In this document: piece after piece, positions 35,166 through 43,298 of the stretch | Layout of the letters: every line of letters starts with the position of its first letter | How positions within the stretch are numbered: position 1 is the stretch's first letter | DNA from: Natrialba aegyptia DSM 13077 | Lineage (GTDB): Archaea > Halobacteriota > Halobacteria > Halobacteriales > Natrialbaceae | DNA length: 64,000 bases | NCBI RefSeq assembly: GCF_000337535.1 | Contig: NZ_AOIP01000012.1 | Coordinates: forward strand, 1 to 64,000 | Direction of reading: 5' to 3' | Notes under the pieces: model-generated | Seen by the model: the letters and a program-made list of their open reading frames with translations, nothing else | What the model was told of the DNA's origin: nothing | Databases searched by the model: none | Translations under genes and position numbers: made by a program

Positions 35166-36089
35166 TTACGGATTCGACTCCGTCGACACGAAATAGACGC
35201 CGACAGCCATCACGACCCCGCCAAGGACGAACCGCGAGCCGAGCGACTCGCCGAGCAACGTCGCTCCGAAGACCGCGCCGACGATCGGCTGGATGAAAAA
35301 GAACGCCGAGATAACGCTCGCGTCGACGAACTCCAACCCCTTGTACCAGCAATACCACGCCGCTGCCGTCCCCAGAACCCCGAGATAGAGCACCGCGAGG
35401 ATCACCTGAGGCGTGAACTCGATCGCGCGAAGCGAGGTCCCCGTTCGGGTGAACTCGACCGGGACGAGAACCGCGAGCATCGGCACGGCAGCCACGCAGG
35501 AGTACGTTGCCGTTTCTAACGCCGAATAGCGTTCGATTAACGGCTTTCCCAGCACCGTATAAAGCGCCCAGGTCGCACTCGCGAGCAAGAGCATGAGAAT
35601 CCCCGTCGTCGCGACCCCCGCGAGTTCAGTGAGGTGGTACTGCCCGGAGAGGACGATGACGGTTCCGGCGGTCGCGGTCACAATACCGGCGACGAGTCGC
35701 GGCGAGAGCTCTTCGCCGAGGAGGGCGACGCCGAGCAGGATGGTAAAGATCGGCGTCAGGACGGTGATGAGCGATCCCTGGCTCGCGGTCGTGAAGGCGG
35801 TGCCGAGAAACTGGGTTGCGAGCGAGGCGGCGACGACAGCCCCGAGAGTGAGAAAGCCGAGGCAGTCACGGCGAGTGAACTCGCGCCGGGGATACCGAAG
35901 GCGGACGATGGGTAACAGTGCGGCTGCACCGACCAGGACGCGCAAGAACGCGAGCGTCAGCGGCGGGATGGCGTCGAAGCCCCACTTGCTCACGCCGTAG
36001 AGGCCGCCCCAGAGCGCTGCGGCGGTAAGCGGTGCCAGTGCGAACAGATACGTCGATATCGACGGCAGCGAAACGGAGTTCCGGTACAC
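35166..36089 (-). CDS. EamA/DMT-family transporter
   Basis: A 307-aa ten-helix transporter of the drug/metabolite superfamily with two EamA repeats. The first contains AALWGGLYGVSKWGFDAIPPLTLAFLRVLVGA and ATQFLGTAFTTASQGSLITVLTPIFTILLGVALLGEELS. The second contains LASATWALYTVLGKPLIERYSALE and WYCWYKGLEFVDASVISAFFFIQPIVGAVFGATLLGESL. The start is taken at GTG 36089, which gives normal length; the open frame upstream lacks helices and conserved residues. The substrate is probably an amino acid or metabolite. Confidence 0.9.
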   Translation of the reverse strand: MYRNSVSLPSISTYLFALAPLTAAALWGGLYGVSKWGFDAIPPLTLAFLRVLVGAAALLPIVRLRYPRREFTRRDCLGFLTLGAVVAASLATQFLGTAFTTASQGSLITVLTPIFTILLGVALLGEELSPRLVAGIVTATAGTVIVLSGQYHLTELAGVATTGILMLLLASATWALYTVLGKPLIERYSALETATYSCVAAVPMLAVLVPVEFTRTGTSLRAIEFTPQVILAVLYLGVLGTAAAWYCWYKGLEFVDASVISAFFFIQPIVGAVFGATLLGESLGSRFVLGGVVMAVGVYFVSTESNP

Positions 36090-36159
36090 AGTGTGAACGC
36101 GGAGGAGTATGGACTGCCCGAGAATGGCTGCTCTCGTTAGGATGTTAACCCCGGTCGGC

Positions 36160-36897
36160 TCAGCGCCCGCCGTCCGGTTCGGCGTGGTCGGACTGGTCGA
36201 CCGGTCCGATGGCCGAGACGGCCGAAACGAGGAGCTTCCGTTCGGCCCGACGGAGCGTCTTCGAAACGGCGGCGTCCGAGACCCCGAGTTCAGCTGCGAG
36301 GTCGCCGAGCGTGGCCTCGCGCGGGACGTCGTAGTAGCCGTCGGTGACGGCGCGGTGGATGGTTTCGCGTTCGGTCGGAGTAAGTCGCCGGGCACCGTCG
36401 AGGACCGTTCGGCCGATGGTGTCGGCGCGAACGTCTTCGAGGACGGTCGTCGGATCGACCCGCTCTCGACTGCGGATCTCGTACTCGTCGTCGAGGTCGG
36501 CGAGGACGGTGAGCGTTCGCTCCGCGGCGGCGGCGTCGTCGAAGCCGATCTCCCAGCGCTCGCTTCCGTCGACGTTTTCGAAGGGTGCGGTGAGGTAGCC
36601 GCCGTTGGCGATGACCGTCCCCATCGTGTCGGTCGTCCCCATCGTCAGGTGAACGCGGGCGGTGCCGTCCCGCTTTGCCAGCAGTTCGAACGAGTCGGTT
36701 TCGTCGTGGCTCCGAATCACGTCTAAGCCGCGTTCGACGGCCGCGCGGTCGCTCCCGTCGGCGAGGATGCGCAACTCGAGCTGCGATCGGTCGTGATCGT
36801 AGTGCCAGTGCGGCGTGACGAACGCGACCTCGGCCGCTGAACTCGCCGCGCTCAACGGGCAATCGGCCTGTCGAATCGAGAGCGCGAGACTGATCAT
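36160..36897 (-). CDS. Bat-type helix-turn-helix transcriptional regulator
   Basis: A 245-aa regulator with the bacterio-opsin activator layout. An N-terminal sensory domain (residues ~1-180, LELRILADGSDRAAVERGLDVI, ADLDDEYEIRSRERVDP) is followed by the HTH_10 domain: LTPTERETIHRAVTDGYYDVPREATLGDLAAELGVSDAAVSKTLRRAERKLL. The YYDVPRE motif is diagnostic of this haloarchaeal family. ATG 36897 fits the family start. It probably regulates transcription in response to a metabolic or redox cue not defined here. Confidence 0.9.
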   Translation of the reverse strand: MISLALSIRQADCPLSAASSAAEVAFVTPHWHYDHDRSQLELRILADGSDRAAVERGLDVIRSHDETDSFELLAKRDGTARVHLTMGTTDTMGTVIANGGYLTAPFENVDGSERWEIGFDDAAAAERTLTVLADLDDEYEIRSRERVDPTTVLEDVRADTIGRTVLDGARRLTPTERETIHRAVTDGYYDVPREATLGDLAAELGVSDAAVSKTLRRAERKLLVSAVSAIGPVDQSDHAEPDGGR

Positions 36898-37044
36898 ACG
36901 GACGCCACGCCCCGGGGAACTAATCGTATTGTGGTCTCGGCGAATGCTACGGCTGGAGGACTGCGCGGGTCGAACCGGAGACACAGCAGGCACTCGTCAG
37001 CGCCACCGCCTCCGGATCGATGTGACGGCAGATGAAGTATGAAT

Positions 37045-37348
37045 GTGGAAGCCGCGATTGCCCGGCGTTCCGGCCGGGGGAATCTCGGTTGCCTCCTCCA
37101 CCCCGCGACCCGTCGAGCGACAGGTGTCCGGCGGTCCACTGCTCGCTTCCGCGCCTGATGGGCTGTCGCCGACTAACCACGATGGGACGTCCCTGCGGAC
37201 GGCCACCGTAGACCGCTGTCCCCGACGGACGAGGCTTCCACGTTGGCTCCCGAGGCCCCGGCCGGTCTGACCGGACGCCCGCGGTGTTTGGTCCCCGCTA
37301 AAGGCCATACTGCGGGTAGTGAGCAGGGCCTAACTGCCCGACCTATCC
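37045..37348 (-). ncRNA. SRP RNA (archaeal 7S RNA)
   Basis: The minus strand carries the universally conserved helix 8 signature. Near 37145-37170, CATCAGGCGCGGAAGCGAGC continues with AGTGGACCGCC, giving the GGAA tetraloop closed by CG pairs and flanked by the asymmetric loop TCAGG/GAGCAG, closed by GGCG/CGCC. On either side long complementary arms form helix 5: CGTCCGTCG with CGACGGGTCG, GCCTCGGGAGCC with GGCAACCGAG, and CGCGGGCGTCCGG with CCGGAACGCCGGG. A TATA box (ccttaagtacc, 37368-37378) fixes the 5' end near 37348. About 304 nt matches haloarchaeal SRP RNA. The exact 3' end is approximate. Confidence 0.88.
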
Positions 37349-37367
37349 ATTTGTCTGTATGTGACTG

Positions 37368-37378
37368 GTACTTAAGGA
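37368..37378 (-). promoter_or_regulatory. TATA box of SRP RNA
   Basis: Minus-strand ccttaagtacc lies about 20-30 bp before the predicted 5' end of the 7S RNA. Confidence 0.65.
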
Positions 37379-37446
37379 CCTTTCGTCTCGAGAACCCCGA
37401 GACGGCGCGAGGATCCCCGCCGCGGAGGCGACCGCAAACGACGCGG

Positions 37447-39090
37447 TCAATCCTCCTCTGCACCGTATCGCTCCCGGAACGCGCGGATCTGTCTCCCGGT
37501 GCCGGAGACGACGAGTACGTCCGTCGGCTCGAGTTCTCTCCCGTCAGGGGTGGAGAAAAACGTTCCGTCCCGATCGAGCGCGACGACGGTACAGCCGGTT
37601 TCGAGTCGGACATCCGCGGCCGAGAGTTCCTCGCCGGCGAGGGCCGGTGCGCTGATACGGGCAACGCGGAGACGATCACCGAGGGTCATCGTTTCGTGTT
37701 CGAAAATGCGGAGGGTGATCATTCGCCCGGCGACGTTGGGGAGGGCGAGGACGTCGTCCGCTCCTGCGGTGTGCAGGACCGCCACGCTGGTCGTCGCGTT
37801 CGCGCCGACGATGATGTCGAGATTCGGGTTCAGTGCGCGGGCGGTGAGCGTCGTCAAGATAGCTCTTTCGTCGCTATCGAGCGCGAGGATGAGCGTTCGC
37901 GCGTTCCGGATACCGGCCTCGAGCAGCGTCTCCTCCTCGGTGGCGTCGCCGACCACGTCGACCCGTTCTGCGGGTTCGGTGTCGACGACGGTCGTCTCCA
38001 GACCGGCCCGGACGAGGGTGCCGGCGGCCGTGGTGCCGACGAGGCCGGTCCCGACGACGATGACGGGGTCTCCCATCTCCTGATAGTGGCTGCCCGGCGT
38101 GCCGGTTCGCTCGGCGACGCCGTCGAGTTCGCTTTCGGTGCCGGCGACCAGCAGCGACGTGTTCTCGTCGACGCGGACGCGTTCCGGAAGAAGCGTCACA
38201 AAATCACCCCGAATCCAGGCGCCGAGGACCGTCGCACCGGTCTGTTCGAGCCGTCGAGTGGAGGCGACGGTTTCGCCGAAGAGGTCCGACCCGGGATCGA
38301 CGTGGTACTCGACGATATCGAACGCCGCTTCGAAGTCGGCCTCCTCCTCGATGTCGAGGGTGACGACGTCGCGGACTTTGTCGCCGAGCGCCTTTCCGAG
38401 CCGGTGTTTCGGCGAGAGGACCTCATCGATGCCGGCGTAGCGGAAGTATCGGGCGTCGGAAGGAGCGGCGACGAGCACTAGAACGGTCGCGGTCGGCTCG
38501 TACCGTTCGATCGCGAGGACGGCCCTGATGAGTTCTCGTTCGGTGGCGTCGACGACGACGGCGAGGGCGTCCCCGAGTCGGGCGGCTTCGAGTCCGGCCG
38601 CCGTCGACGGGTCGCGGTGGACGACCCTCAGTCCCGCCTCGTGAAGCGTCTGGGCGCGCTCCGTTTCGCCCTCGAGAACGACGTGGGGCGTCCCGTTTGC
38701 CCCGAGTTCGTCGACGAGTCGCTCACAGTTGTCGGAGTAGCCGATGATGACGACGTGGTCGGAGACGGCATCGGTCTCGGCGGGTGGGGCGGGCTGGACT
38801 ACCTGTCGAAGCCACGGCGTGATGAACTGCGGAATCGCGACCGCGATGTACGCGATACCGGTCACCTGGATCAGCACCATCAGAACGTTCATCCAGAGAC
38901 TTTCCCAGGGTGCGTCCTGGCCGTAGCCGGTGGTCGTCATCGACTGTACGACGATCTCGAACGCCTGATACCACGTGCGTGATTCGCCCTCGTAAACGGC
39001 CATTCCCCACTGGTACGTCGCCGTGTACAGCGCGATCAGGGCGAGCAGCGACGCCAAGTAGACGAGTATTCGTCGGGTCAGTGTTACCAT
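37447..39090 (-). CDS. Potassium channel/TrkA-N (RCK) domain protein
   Basis: A 547-aa K+ channel-like protein. TM1 (ILVYLASLLALIALYTATYQW) is followed by a pore with TTTGYGQD (residues 53-58), matching the K+ filter, and TM2 (LMVLIQVTGIAYIAVAIPQF). Two RCK/TrkA-N Rossmann domains follow, VVIIGYSDNCERLVDEL and VIVVGTGLVGTTAAGTLVRAG, each with a TrkA-C domain (second: VRLETGCTVVALDRDGTFFSTPDGRELEPTDVLVVSGTG). This is the MthK/Kch layout with duplicated RCK units. It moves or senses K+, which is central to the salt-in strategy. Confidence 0.93.
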   Translation of the reverse strand: MVTLTRRILVYLASLLALIALYTATYQWGMAVYEGESRTWYQAFEIVVQSMTTTGYGQDAPWESLWMNVLMVLIQVTGIAYIAVAIPQFITPWLRQVVQPAPPAETDAVSDHVVIIGYSDNCERLVDELGANGTPHVVLEGETERAQTLHEAGLRVVHRDPSTAAGLEAARLGDALAVVVDATERELIRAVLAIERYEPTATVLVLVAAPSDARYFRYAGIDEVLSPKHRLGKALGDKVRDVVTLDIEEEADFEAAFDIVEYHVDPGSDLFGETVASTRRLEQTGATVLGAWIRGDFVTLLPERVRVDENTSLLVAGTESELDGVAERTGTPGSHYQEMGDPVIVVGTGLVGTTAAGTLVRAGLETTVVDTEPAERVDVVGDATEEETLLEAGIRNARTLILALDSDERAILTTLTARALNPNLDIIVGANATTSVAVLHTAGADDVLALPNVAGRMITLRIFEHETMTLGDRLRVARISAPALAGEELSAADVRLETGCTVVALDRDGTFFSTPDGRELEPTDVLVVSGTGRQIRAFRERYGAEED

Positions 39091-39111
39091 GTGCGTTCAC
39101 CTGCGAGCGAT

Positions 39112-39216
39112 CCGATAACCGGTAGTCGGTACCGGCGGTCGATAGCTGGTGGCTGGTGGCCGATGACCGGCAGCCGGTGACCAGCGGCCGATAGCCGATC
39201 GTCGGTAGTCGGTCAG
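39112..39216. repeat. Degenerate GC-rich repeat cluster
   Basis: Variants of a roughly 10-bp motif (ccgatagccg / accggtagtcgg) occur at least eight times between the K+ channel and the DUF5798 gene, in both orientations, and could form several small hairpins. No gene is seen in 39091-39339. Confidence 0.6.
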
Positions 39217-39339
39217 ATAGAAAGTCGACACCGGGCGACGGTATGGTTCTTGGCCGTTGCCAGCGCGTGCTCCCGGGACCTCGTTTCGTTTGCCGGTCGG
39301 AGGAAAAAGCCCATTAGCCAGCCGATGCATCACTGACAC

Positions 39340-39672
39340 ATGGGACTCGGCAGCACCGCAAAGAAGATTCAAGGCCTCTCCGACCGCGCCGAAGCGATGT
39401 ACAAGCAGGTACAAAAGCTCCAACAGCGCATCACGAACCTCGAAGGAGAGGTCGACGACACGCACGACACGGTCGAGCGCATCGACCACCAACTCTCCGA
39501 ACAACGCCAACTGCTGCTCGCCATCGCCGAGGAGCAGGGCATCGACGGCGAGCAAATCCTCGCCGAGGCCGCAATCGACGAAGCTGAACTCGACGACGAG
39601 GAGTCCACAGCGACCGACGACACGGCCACGGACACCGTTGATACCGAGCCGAGCGAAACAACCGCCGAGTAA
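39340..39672 (+). CDS. DUF5798 family coiled-coil protein
   Basis: A 110-aa protein. MGLGSTAKKIQGLSDRAEAMYKQVQKLQQRITNLEGEVDDTHDTVERIDHQL is a long coiled coil, followed by LLLAIAEEQGIDGEQILAEAAID and an acidic Thr-rich tail. I recognise the haloarchaeal DUF5798 family by its MGLGSTAKK start. No function is known. It lies upstream of the cysteine synthase gene on the same strand with a 119-bp gap. Confidence 0.82.
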   Translation: MGLGSTAKKIQGLSDRAEAMYKQVQKLQQRITNLEGEVDDTHDTVERIDHQLSEQRQLLLAIAEEQGIDGEQILAEAAIDEAELDDEESTATDDTATDTVDTEPSETTAE

Positions 39673-39791
39673 CGCCCGTCCGTCCTCGTCCCCGCACGTC
39701 TCACCGCTTGCGAAGTCCGCACCAGACGAGCAGTACGACTGGTCGACCACAAAGGGAAGACCTAACAACAGTGGCAACATTTGCCAGCACG

Positions 39792-40772
39792 ATGACGACC
39801 CACGAGCGACCGTTGGACTCGGTGCTCGAGACGATCGGGCAAACCCCGCTCGTTCGCATCCGCGACGGCCCGCAGGGCGTCCGGATCTACGCGAAACTCG
39901 AGTCGTTCAACCCAGGTGCCAGCGTCAAGGACAGAATCGGCCGCTACATGCTCGAACGCATGCTCGAGCGCGGCGACGTCACCGCAGGCGGCACGATCAT
40001 CGAACCGACCGCCGGGAACACGGGTATCGGCTTTGCGACCGCCGCCCAGCAACTCGGCCTCGACGCTATCTTCGTCGTCCCCGAACGTTTCAGCGTCGAA
40101 AAACAGCAACTCATGGCCGCCCTCGGCGCGGAAGTCATCAACACCCCGACCGAGGACGGCATGGACGGCGCGATCGCCCGCGCCCACGAATTGGCCGACG
40201 AATTAGACGACGCCGTCGTCCCCCAGCAGTTCTCGAACCCGCTCAACACCGAAGCCCACTACGCCACCACCGGCCCCGAAATCTACGACGCCCTCGACGG
40301 CGAGGTCGGTGCCGTCGTCGCCGGCTGTGGCACCGCGGGCACGCTCATGGGCATCGCCCGCTACGCGTTAGAACAGGACCCGGACACCGTCGTCGGTGCC
40401 GTCGAACCCGAGGGCTCCGTCTACGGCGAACTCCTCGGCGACGACCGCGAGGAAGGCGAGTACAAAATCGAAGGCATCGGCACCCACAACGTCGAAACCA
40501 ACGAACTGTTCGATCCCGAACTCGTCGACGCCGTCTACCCGATCTCCGACCGCGACGCCCACGACGAACTCGAGCGACTCGCGCGTGAGGAAGGTCATTT
40601 GGTCGGCTCGAGCGCCGGAGCCGCAAGCGTCGCCGCCAAACACGTCGCCCAGGAGATCGCCGACGGTGAACTCGACGCGACACACGACACGGTCGTTACT
40701 GTGTTTCCGGATTCGAGCGAACGCTATCTCTCGAAGGGGATCTACCGCTCGTTCGAGGAGTGGAGTTCCTGA
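39792..40772 (+). CDS. cysK: Cysteine synthase (PLP-dependent beta-replacement enzyme)
   Basis: A 326-aa fold-type II PLP enzyme forming cysteine from O-acetylserine (or O-phosphoserine) and sulfide. The PLP lysine is K46 in NPGASVKDRIG. The substrate loop is EPTAGNTGIG (residues 71-80), and the phosphate-binding loop is VVAGCGTAGTLMGIARY. The C-terminal GSSAGAASVAAKH helps bind the cofactor. The asymmetric VEPEGSVYGELLGDD...YKIEGIGTHNVETNELFD matches archaeal CysK/CBS-like proteins, so a cystathionine beta-synthase activity cannot be excluded. Start ATG 39792 gives normal length. Confidence 0.93.
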   Translation: MTTHERPLDSVLETIGQTPLVRIRDGPQGVRIYAKLESFNPGASVKDRIGRYMLERMLERGDVTAGGTIIEPTAGNTGIGFATAAQQLGLDAIFVVPERFSVEKQQLMAALGAEVINTPTEDGMDGAIARAHELADELDDAVVPQQFSNPLNTEAHYATTGPEIYDALDGEVGAVVAGCGTAGTLMGIARYALEQDPDTVVGAVEPEGSVYGELLGDDREEGEYKIEGIGTHNVETNELFDPELVDAVYPISDRDAHDELERLAREEGHLVGSSAGAASVAAKHVAQEIADGELDATHDTVVTVFPDSSERYLSKGIYRSFEEWSS

Positions 40773-40975
40773 CCGACGGGCTCATCCGCCGCGGATGACT
40801 GCTGGAGCGTCGTCGCGTCGACAACCTCGAGTTCGTCGTCGCGTTCGACCTCCCACACCCGAAGGACGAGATGTGCCTTGCAGTGGTGTTCGACGACATC
40901 CATGCCCGTCGTCCGGTTTCGGAGGACGAGCTGACAGACCCCGTCGTTCGAGCAGTTCCCGGACCGGTCACACAT
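40742..40975 (-). CDS. Small Cys/His-containing haloarchaeal protein
   Basis: A 77-aa protein, MCDRSGNCSNDGVCQLVLRN..., with Cys2, Cys8, Cys14 and a later HHCKAHLVLRVWEVERDDELEVVDATTL. The Cys/His spacing suggests a zinc site. Codon usage and strand-specific GC3 look coding. Its 3' end overlaps the convergent cysteine synthase gene by 31 bp. The family is not named with certainty and no function is assigned. Confidence 0.6.
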   Translation of the reverse strand: MCDRSGNCSNDGVCQLVLRNRTTGMDVVEHHCKAHLVLRVWEVERDDELEVVDATTLQQSSAADEPVGQELHSSNER

Positions 40976-41036
40976 AGGTACGTCTCTTGTGTAGTCTACT
41001 GGTATGTAAGTCTCTGTCGGTGGTACCCCTCGGTGT

Positions 41037-41462
41037 TCAAACGCGCGACGATTCGGCGTGCAGCCGCCGGTGTTCGACTTTCATACAGCGATCCTGTACG
41101 ACCTGCCGGCCCGCCTCCTCGGCACGGGCGGCCGCTTCGTCGTCTCGAATGCCCTGCTGGGTCCAGATCACGTCGGCGTCCGTCCGTTCGAGCGCCGTCT
41201 CGACGACTCCGGCGACTTCCTCGCTCGGCCGGAACAGACAGACGATATCGATCTCGTCTTCCACGTCCGCGAGCGTATCGAGGGCTTTTCTGCCGAAAAT
41301 CTCGTCCGCGAAGGGGTTGACCGGAATCACGTCGTAGCCGTGGTCCCGGAGATACGCCGGCACGTCGTGGGCCGCCTTGCCCGGCGTTCGCGAACAGCCG
41401 ACCACCGCAATCGTCTCCAGTCCGAGGATTTCCCGGAGCGCAGCGTCCGATTCGAGTGGCAT
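41037..41462 (-). CDS. CoA-binding domain protein
   Basis: A 141-aa Rossmann-fold protein of the CoA_binding_2 family (YccU-like). IAVVGCSRTPGKAAHDVPAYLRDHGYDVIPVNPFADEIFGRKALDTLADV is the nucleotide-binding half. The second half is IVCLFRPSEEVAGVVETAL...IWTQQGIRDDEAAARAEEAGRQVVQDRCMKVEHRRL, with the conserved QxGxxxxEA and C-(I/M)-K-x-E. These proteins bind CoA but lack the ligase domain; their role is unclear. It is near but not overlapping the UbiA gene on the same strand. Confidence 0.9.
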   Translation of the reverse strand: MPLESDAALREILGLETIAVVGCSRTPGKAAHDVPAYLRDHGYDVIPVNPFADEIFGRKALDTLADVEDEIDIVCLFRPSEEVAGVVETALERTDADVIWTQQGIRDDEAAARAEEAGRQVVQDRCMKVEHRRLHAESSRV

Positions 41463-41539
41463 ACACGAGGTTACGAGTTCCGGACAGTTGAATGGCTTCG
41501 TCTTTTCGCTCGGCGTCCGCCTCTCGTCTCGTTATCTCG

Positions 41540-42397
41540 TTAGAACCAGCCGAACTCGAGTTCGAGCGCCGCACGGCCGACGATGAACGCGAGTGCGGCG
41601 AGAAAGGTTCCGTACTTGAGGTGGGACTGACCCGCGGTCGGGTCCTCGAAACTCTCGTAGGCCGCGACGATCATGATCGCGTTCGCCGGTATCACCACGA
41701 GCAGATACGCGAGTTCGAAGTGCCCGAGGACGTAGGGCAGCGGACTCGCGAGGACGCCGATCGCGAGCAGCCCCGCGGCGACGTAGAGCGCGCGGCGCTC
41801 GCCGATCGCGATCGGCAGCGTGTTCAACCCCTCCTCGCGGTCGCCCTCCACGTCCTCGACGTCTTTGATGATCTCGCGGGTGAGCGTCGCGATGGCCGCC
41901 AGCGCACAGAGGACGACCGCCGGCCCGATCTCGCCGACCGCCGCCGCGCCGAACAGAAACGTGCTCCCGACGAGGTAGGCCACCAGCGCGTTCCCCAGCC
42001 CGGGCAATCCCTTGAAGAACTCGGTGTAGGCCACCAGCGCCACCAGGTTGATTCCTGCGATGGCAACCGCAGATCGCGGGAGCGTCAGGGCGAGCGCCAC
42101 GGCCGCGACGAAGAGAACGAGGCTGAACGCGAGCGCGCCGCGCGGGCTCACCGCACCGCGTGGAATCGCCCGCTCGGGCTGGTTGATCCGGTCGATCTCC
42201 CGATCGAAGTAGTCGTTGATCGCGTTTCCTGCACCGACTGCAAGTCCCGTCGCCGCGACCGCTGTCACTGTCTCCGGCGTCTCGGCCGTGACACCACCGG
42301 CGACGAACGCGCCGATGAAGGTCAACACGCTCGCGGCGAGCACGTTCACCGGCCGCGTCAACTCGGCCAGCCCGCGGATCGTCTCCCCCGCTGTCAT
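41540..42397 (-). CDS. Geranylgeranylglyceryl-phosphate geranylgeranyltransferase (UbiA family)
   Basis: A 285-aa membrane prenyltransferase with about eight helices. The first Asp-rich motif is NAINDYFDREIDRINQPERAIPRG, the site that binds Mg2+-diphosphate. The second is KDVEDVEGDREEGLNTLPIAIG. The N-terminus LAELTRPVNVLAASVLTFIGAFVAGG matches archaeal DGGGP synthases, which attach the second geranylgeranyl chain in archaeol phospholipid synthesis. UbiA-type quinone prenyltransferases share the motifs, but the E-H-...-F sequence pattern and length favour DGGGPS. Confidence 0.9.
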   Translation of the reverse strand: MTAGETIRGLAELTRPVNVLAASVLTFIGAFVAGGVTAETPETVTAVAATGLAVGAGNAINDYFDREIDRINQPERAIPRGAVSPRGALAFSLVLFVAAVALALTLPRSAVAIAGINLVALVAYTEFFKGLPGLGNALVAYLVGSTFLFGAAAVGEIGPAVVLCALAAIATLTREIIKDVEDVEGDREEGLNTLPIAIGERRALYVAAGLLAIGVLASPLPYVLGHFELAYLLVVIPANAIMIVAAYESFEDPTAGQSHLKYGTFLAALAFIVGRAALELEFGWF

Positions 42398-42484
42398 TGG
42401 CGATACTGCTCAGGCCGACCGGTTAAACGGTACGATCCGCGGGCGCAGCCGGCGTGTGTCTCCCGTGCGCGCCTGTCATAATTA

Positions 42485-42560
42485 GTATCGCCATCGTCGG
42501 TGTCGGCACCGGTATCGGTATCGACACCGACACCGGCACCAACACCGATATCGGACCCGC
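42485..42560. repeat. Hexanucleotide-type repeat (ccgataccgg/cgacaccgac)
   Basis: About twelve near-perfect 6-bp units with the pattern (g/a)(t/a)(a/c)(t/c)cgg or accgac lie between the UbiA gene and the small acidic ORF. It is similar in composition to the microsatellites inside the coding regions of this window. Confidence 0.6.
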
Positions 42561-42754
42561 TACCGCCAAGCCCCAAGCTCACAACACAAGCCAGATGAAA
42601 CCGTCAGCCACGCCTCCTCCCGCTCGAGCGCGGTCGCGTCCACCGGCACCACCGTCACCGCCCCCGTCTCGTCCGTTCTGAACTCGAGTTCGGGTTCAGA
42701 TTCGTCGGGACTTGGCGGACCGTGATCGTCGGCCGCGGTGAACTCGGCTGTCAT
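42560..42754 (-). CDS. Small acidic haloarchaeal protein
   Basis: A 64-aa reading frame, MTAEFTAADDHGPPSPDESEPELEF..., with a hydrophobic strand pair TGAVTVVPVDATALEREEAWLTV. The acidic start and the T-G-A-V-T-V/W-L-T-V end look like the many 50-65-residue haloarchaeal proteins, but I cannot name the family. The last ten residues (CCELGAWR) are atypical and could be a read-through of a shifted stop. Confidence 0.45.
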   Translation of the reverse strand: MTAEFTAADDHGPPSPDESEPELEFRTDETGAVTVVPVDATALEREEAWLTVSSGLCCELGAWR

Positions 42755-42859
42755 TACCCGTAGGTTGGTGGGCCCAGGTCAAGACCTTCGAGGTGGTTTT
42801 CAGTGGGTGGGAATGGCGGGGTGTGGTGGGGCCTGTCGGAACCGGTGAAAATCGAGTGA

Positions 42860-42868
42860 CTTATACGG
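42860..42868 (+). promoter_or_regulatory. TATA box of tRNA-Arg
   Basis: cttatacgg lies 24-32 bp upstream of the tRNA 5' end. Confidence 0.6.
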
Positions 42869-42891
42869 AACCACCGGATACGAAGGGGTGC

Positions 42892-42966
42892 GGGCGCTTA
42901 GCTCAGTCTGGACAGAGTACTTGGCTTCGGACCAAGCTGTCACGGGTTCAAATCCTGTAGCGCCCA
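42892..42966 (+). tRNA. tRNA-Arg (anticodon TCG)
   Basis: A 75-nt cloverleaf. The acceptor stem GGGCGCT (42892-42898) pairs with AGCGCCC (42959-42965), discriminator A. The D-arm is GCTCAGTCTGGACAGAGTA, the anticodon stem CTTGG/CCAAG encloses CTTCGGA with anticodon TCG, and the T-arm is CACGGGTTCAAATCCTGTAG. No intron or encoded CCA is present. Confidence 0.97.
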
Positions 42967-43068
42967 TGATTTTGCGACGAACGGACGTGAGAAACAAATC
43001 ATGTCCGCGAACGATTTGAATCAGGGAGCAGCTGTGCTGCGACCGTGGTTCAAATCCTGTAGCGCCCA
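42965..43068 (+). repeat. tRNA-Arg-associated hairpin element with duplicated tRNA 3' tail
   Basis: Hairpin 1 has perfect arms 42965-42972/42996-43003 (catgattt/aaatcatg) starting in the last tRNA base, with the loop motif GACGAACGGACGTG (42976-42989). Hairpin 2 has arms 43013-43020/43049-43056 (gatttgaa/ttcaaatc) with a gcagc/gctgc inner stem. Its distal arm lies within an exact 22-bp copy of the tRNA T-arm and acceptor end (43047-43068 = 42945-42966), 102 bp from the original. The architecture is the same as the element after tRNA-Gly at 6084-6278. Confidence 0.75.
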
Positions 43069-43298
43069 CTCGCAGACGACTCGATTCTCAACTAATACTA
43101 ATTCGACTGTAGAGGCGATAGTGGGGGAACTTTCGCTGGTATTGGTGGTCTGTCAAGGGTGGTCGAAATATGATCCCAACAGGAAACGGGTTGCGGCTCC
43201 ATCACATCATGCGATTCTCTTCGCAAATCGGGGGTGGTCGGCGTGACGATTGCGCCGTGGTCGTCGGTCGATCACTCGATCTGTGACCACTGTGGGGC

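Noticed and set aside
36960-37320. Several frames of 75-103 codons on both strands
   Set aside because: They cover the SRP RNA and show no conserved protein pattern.
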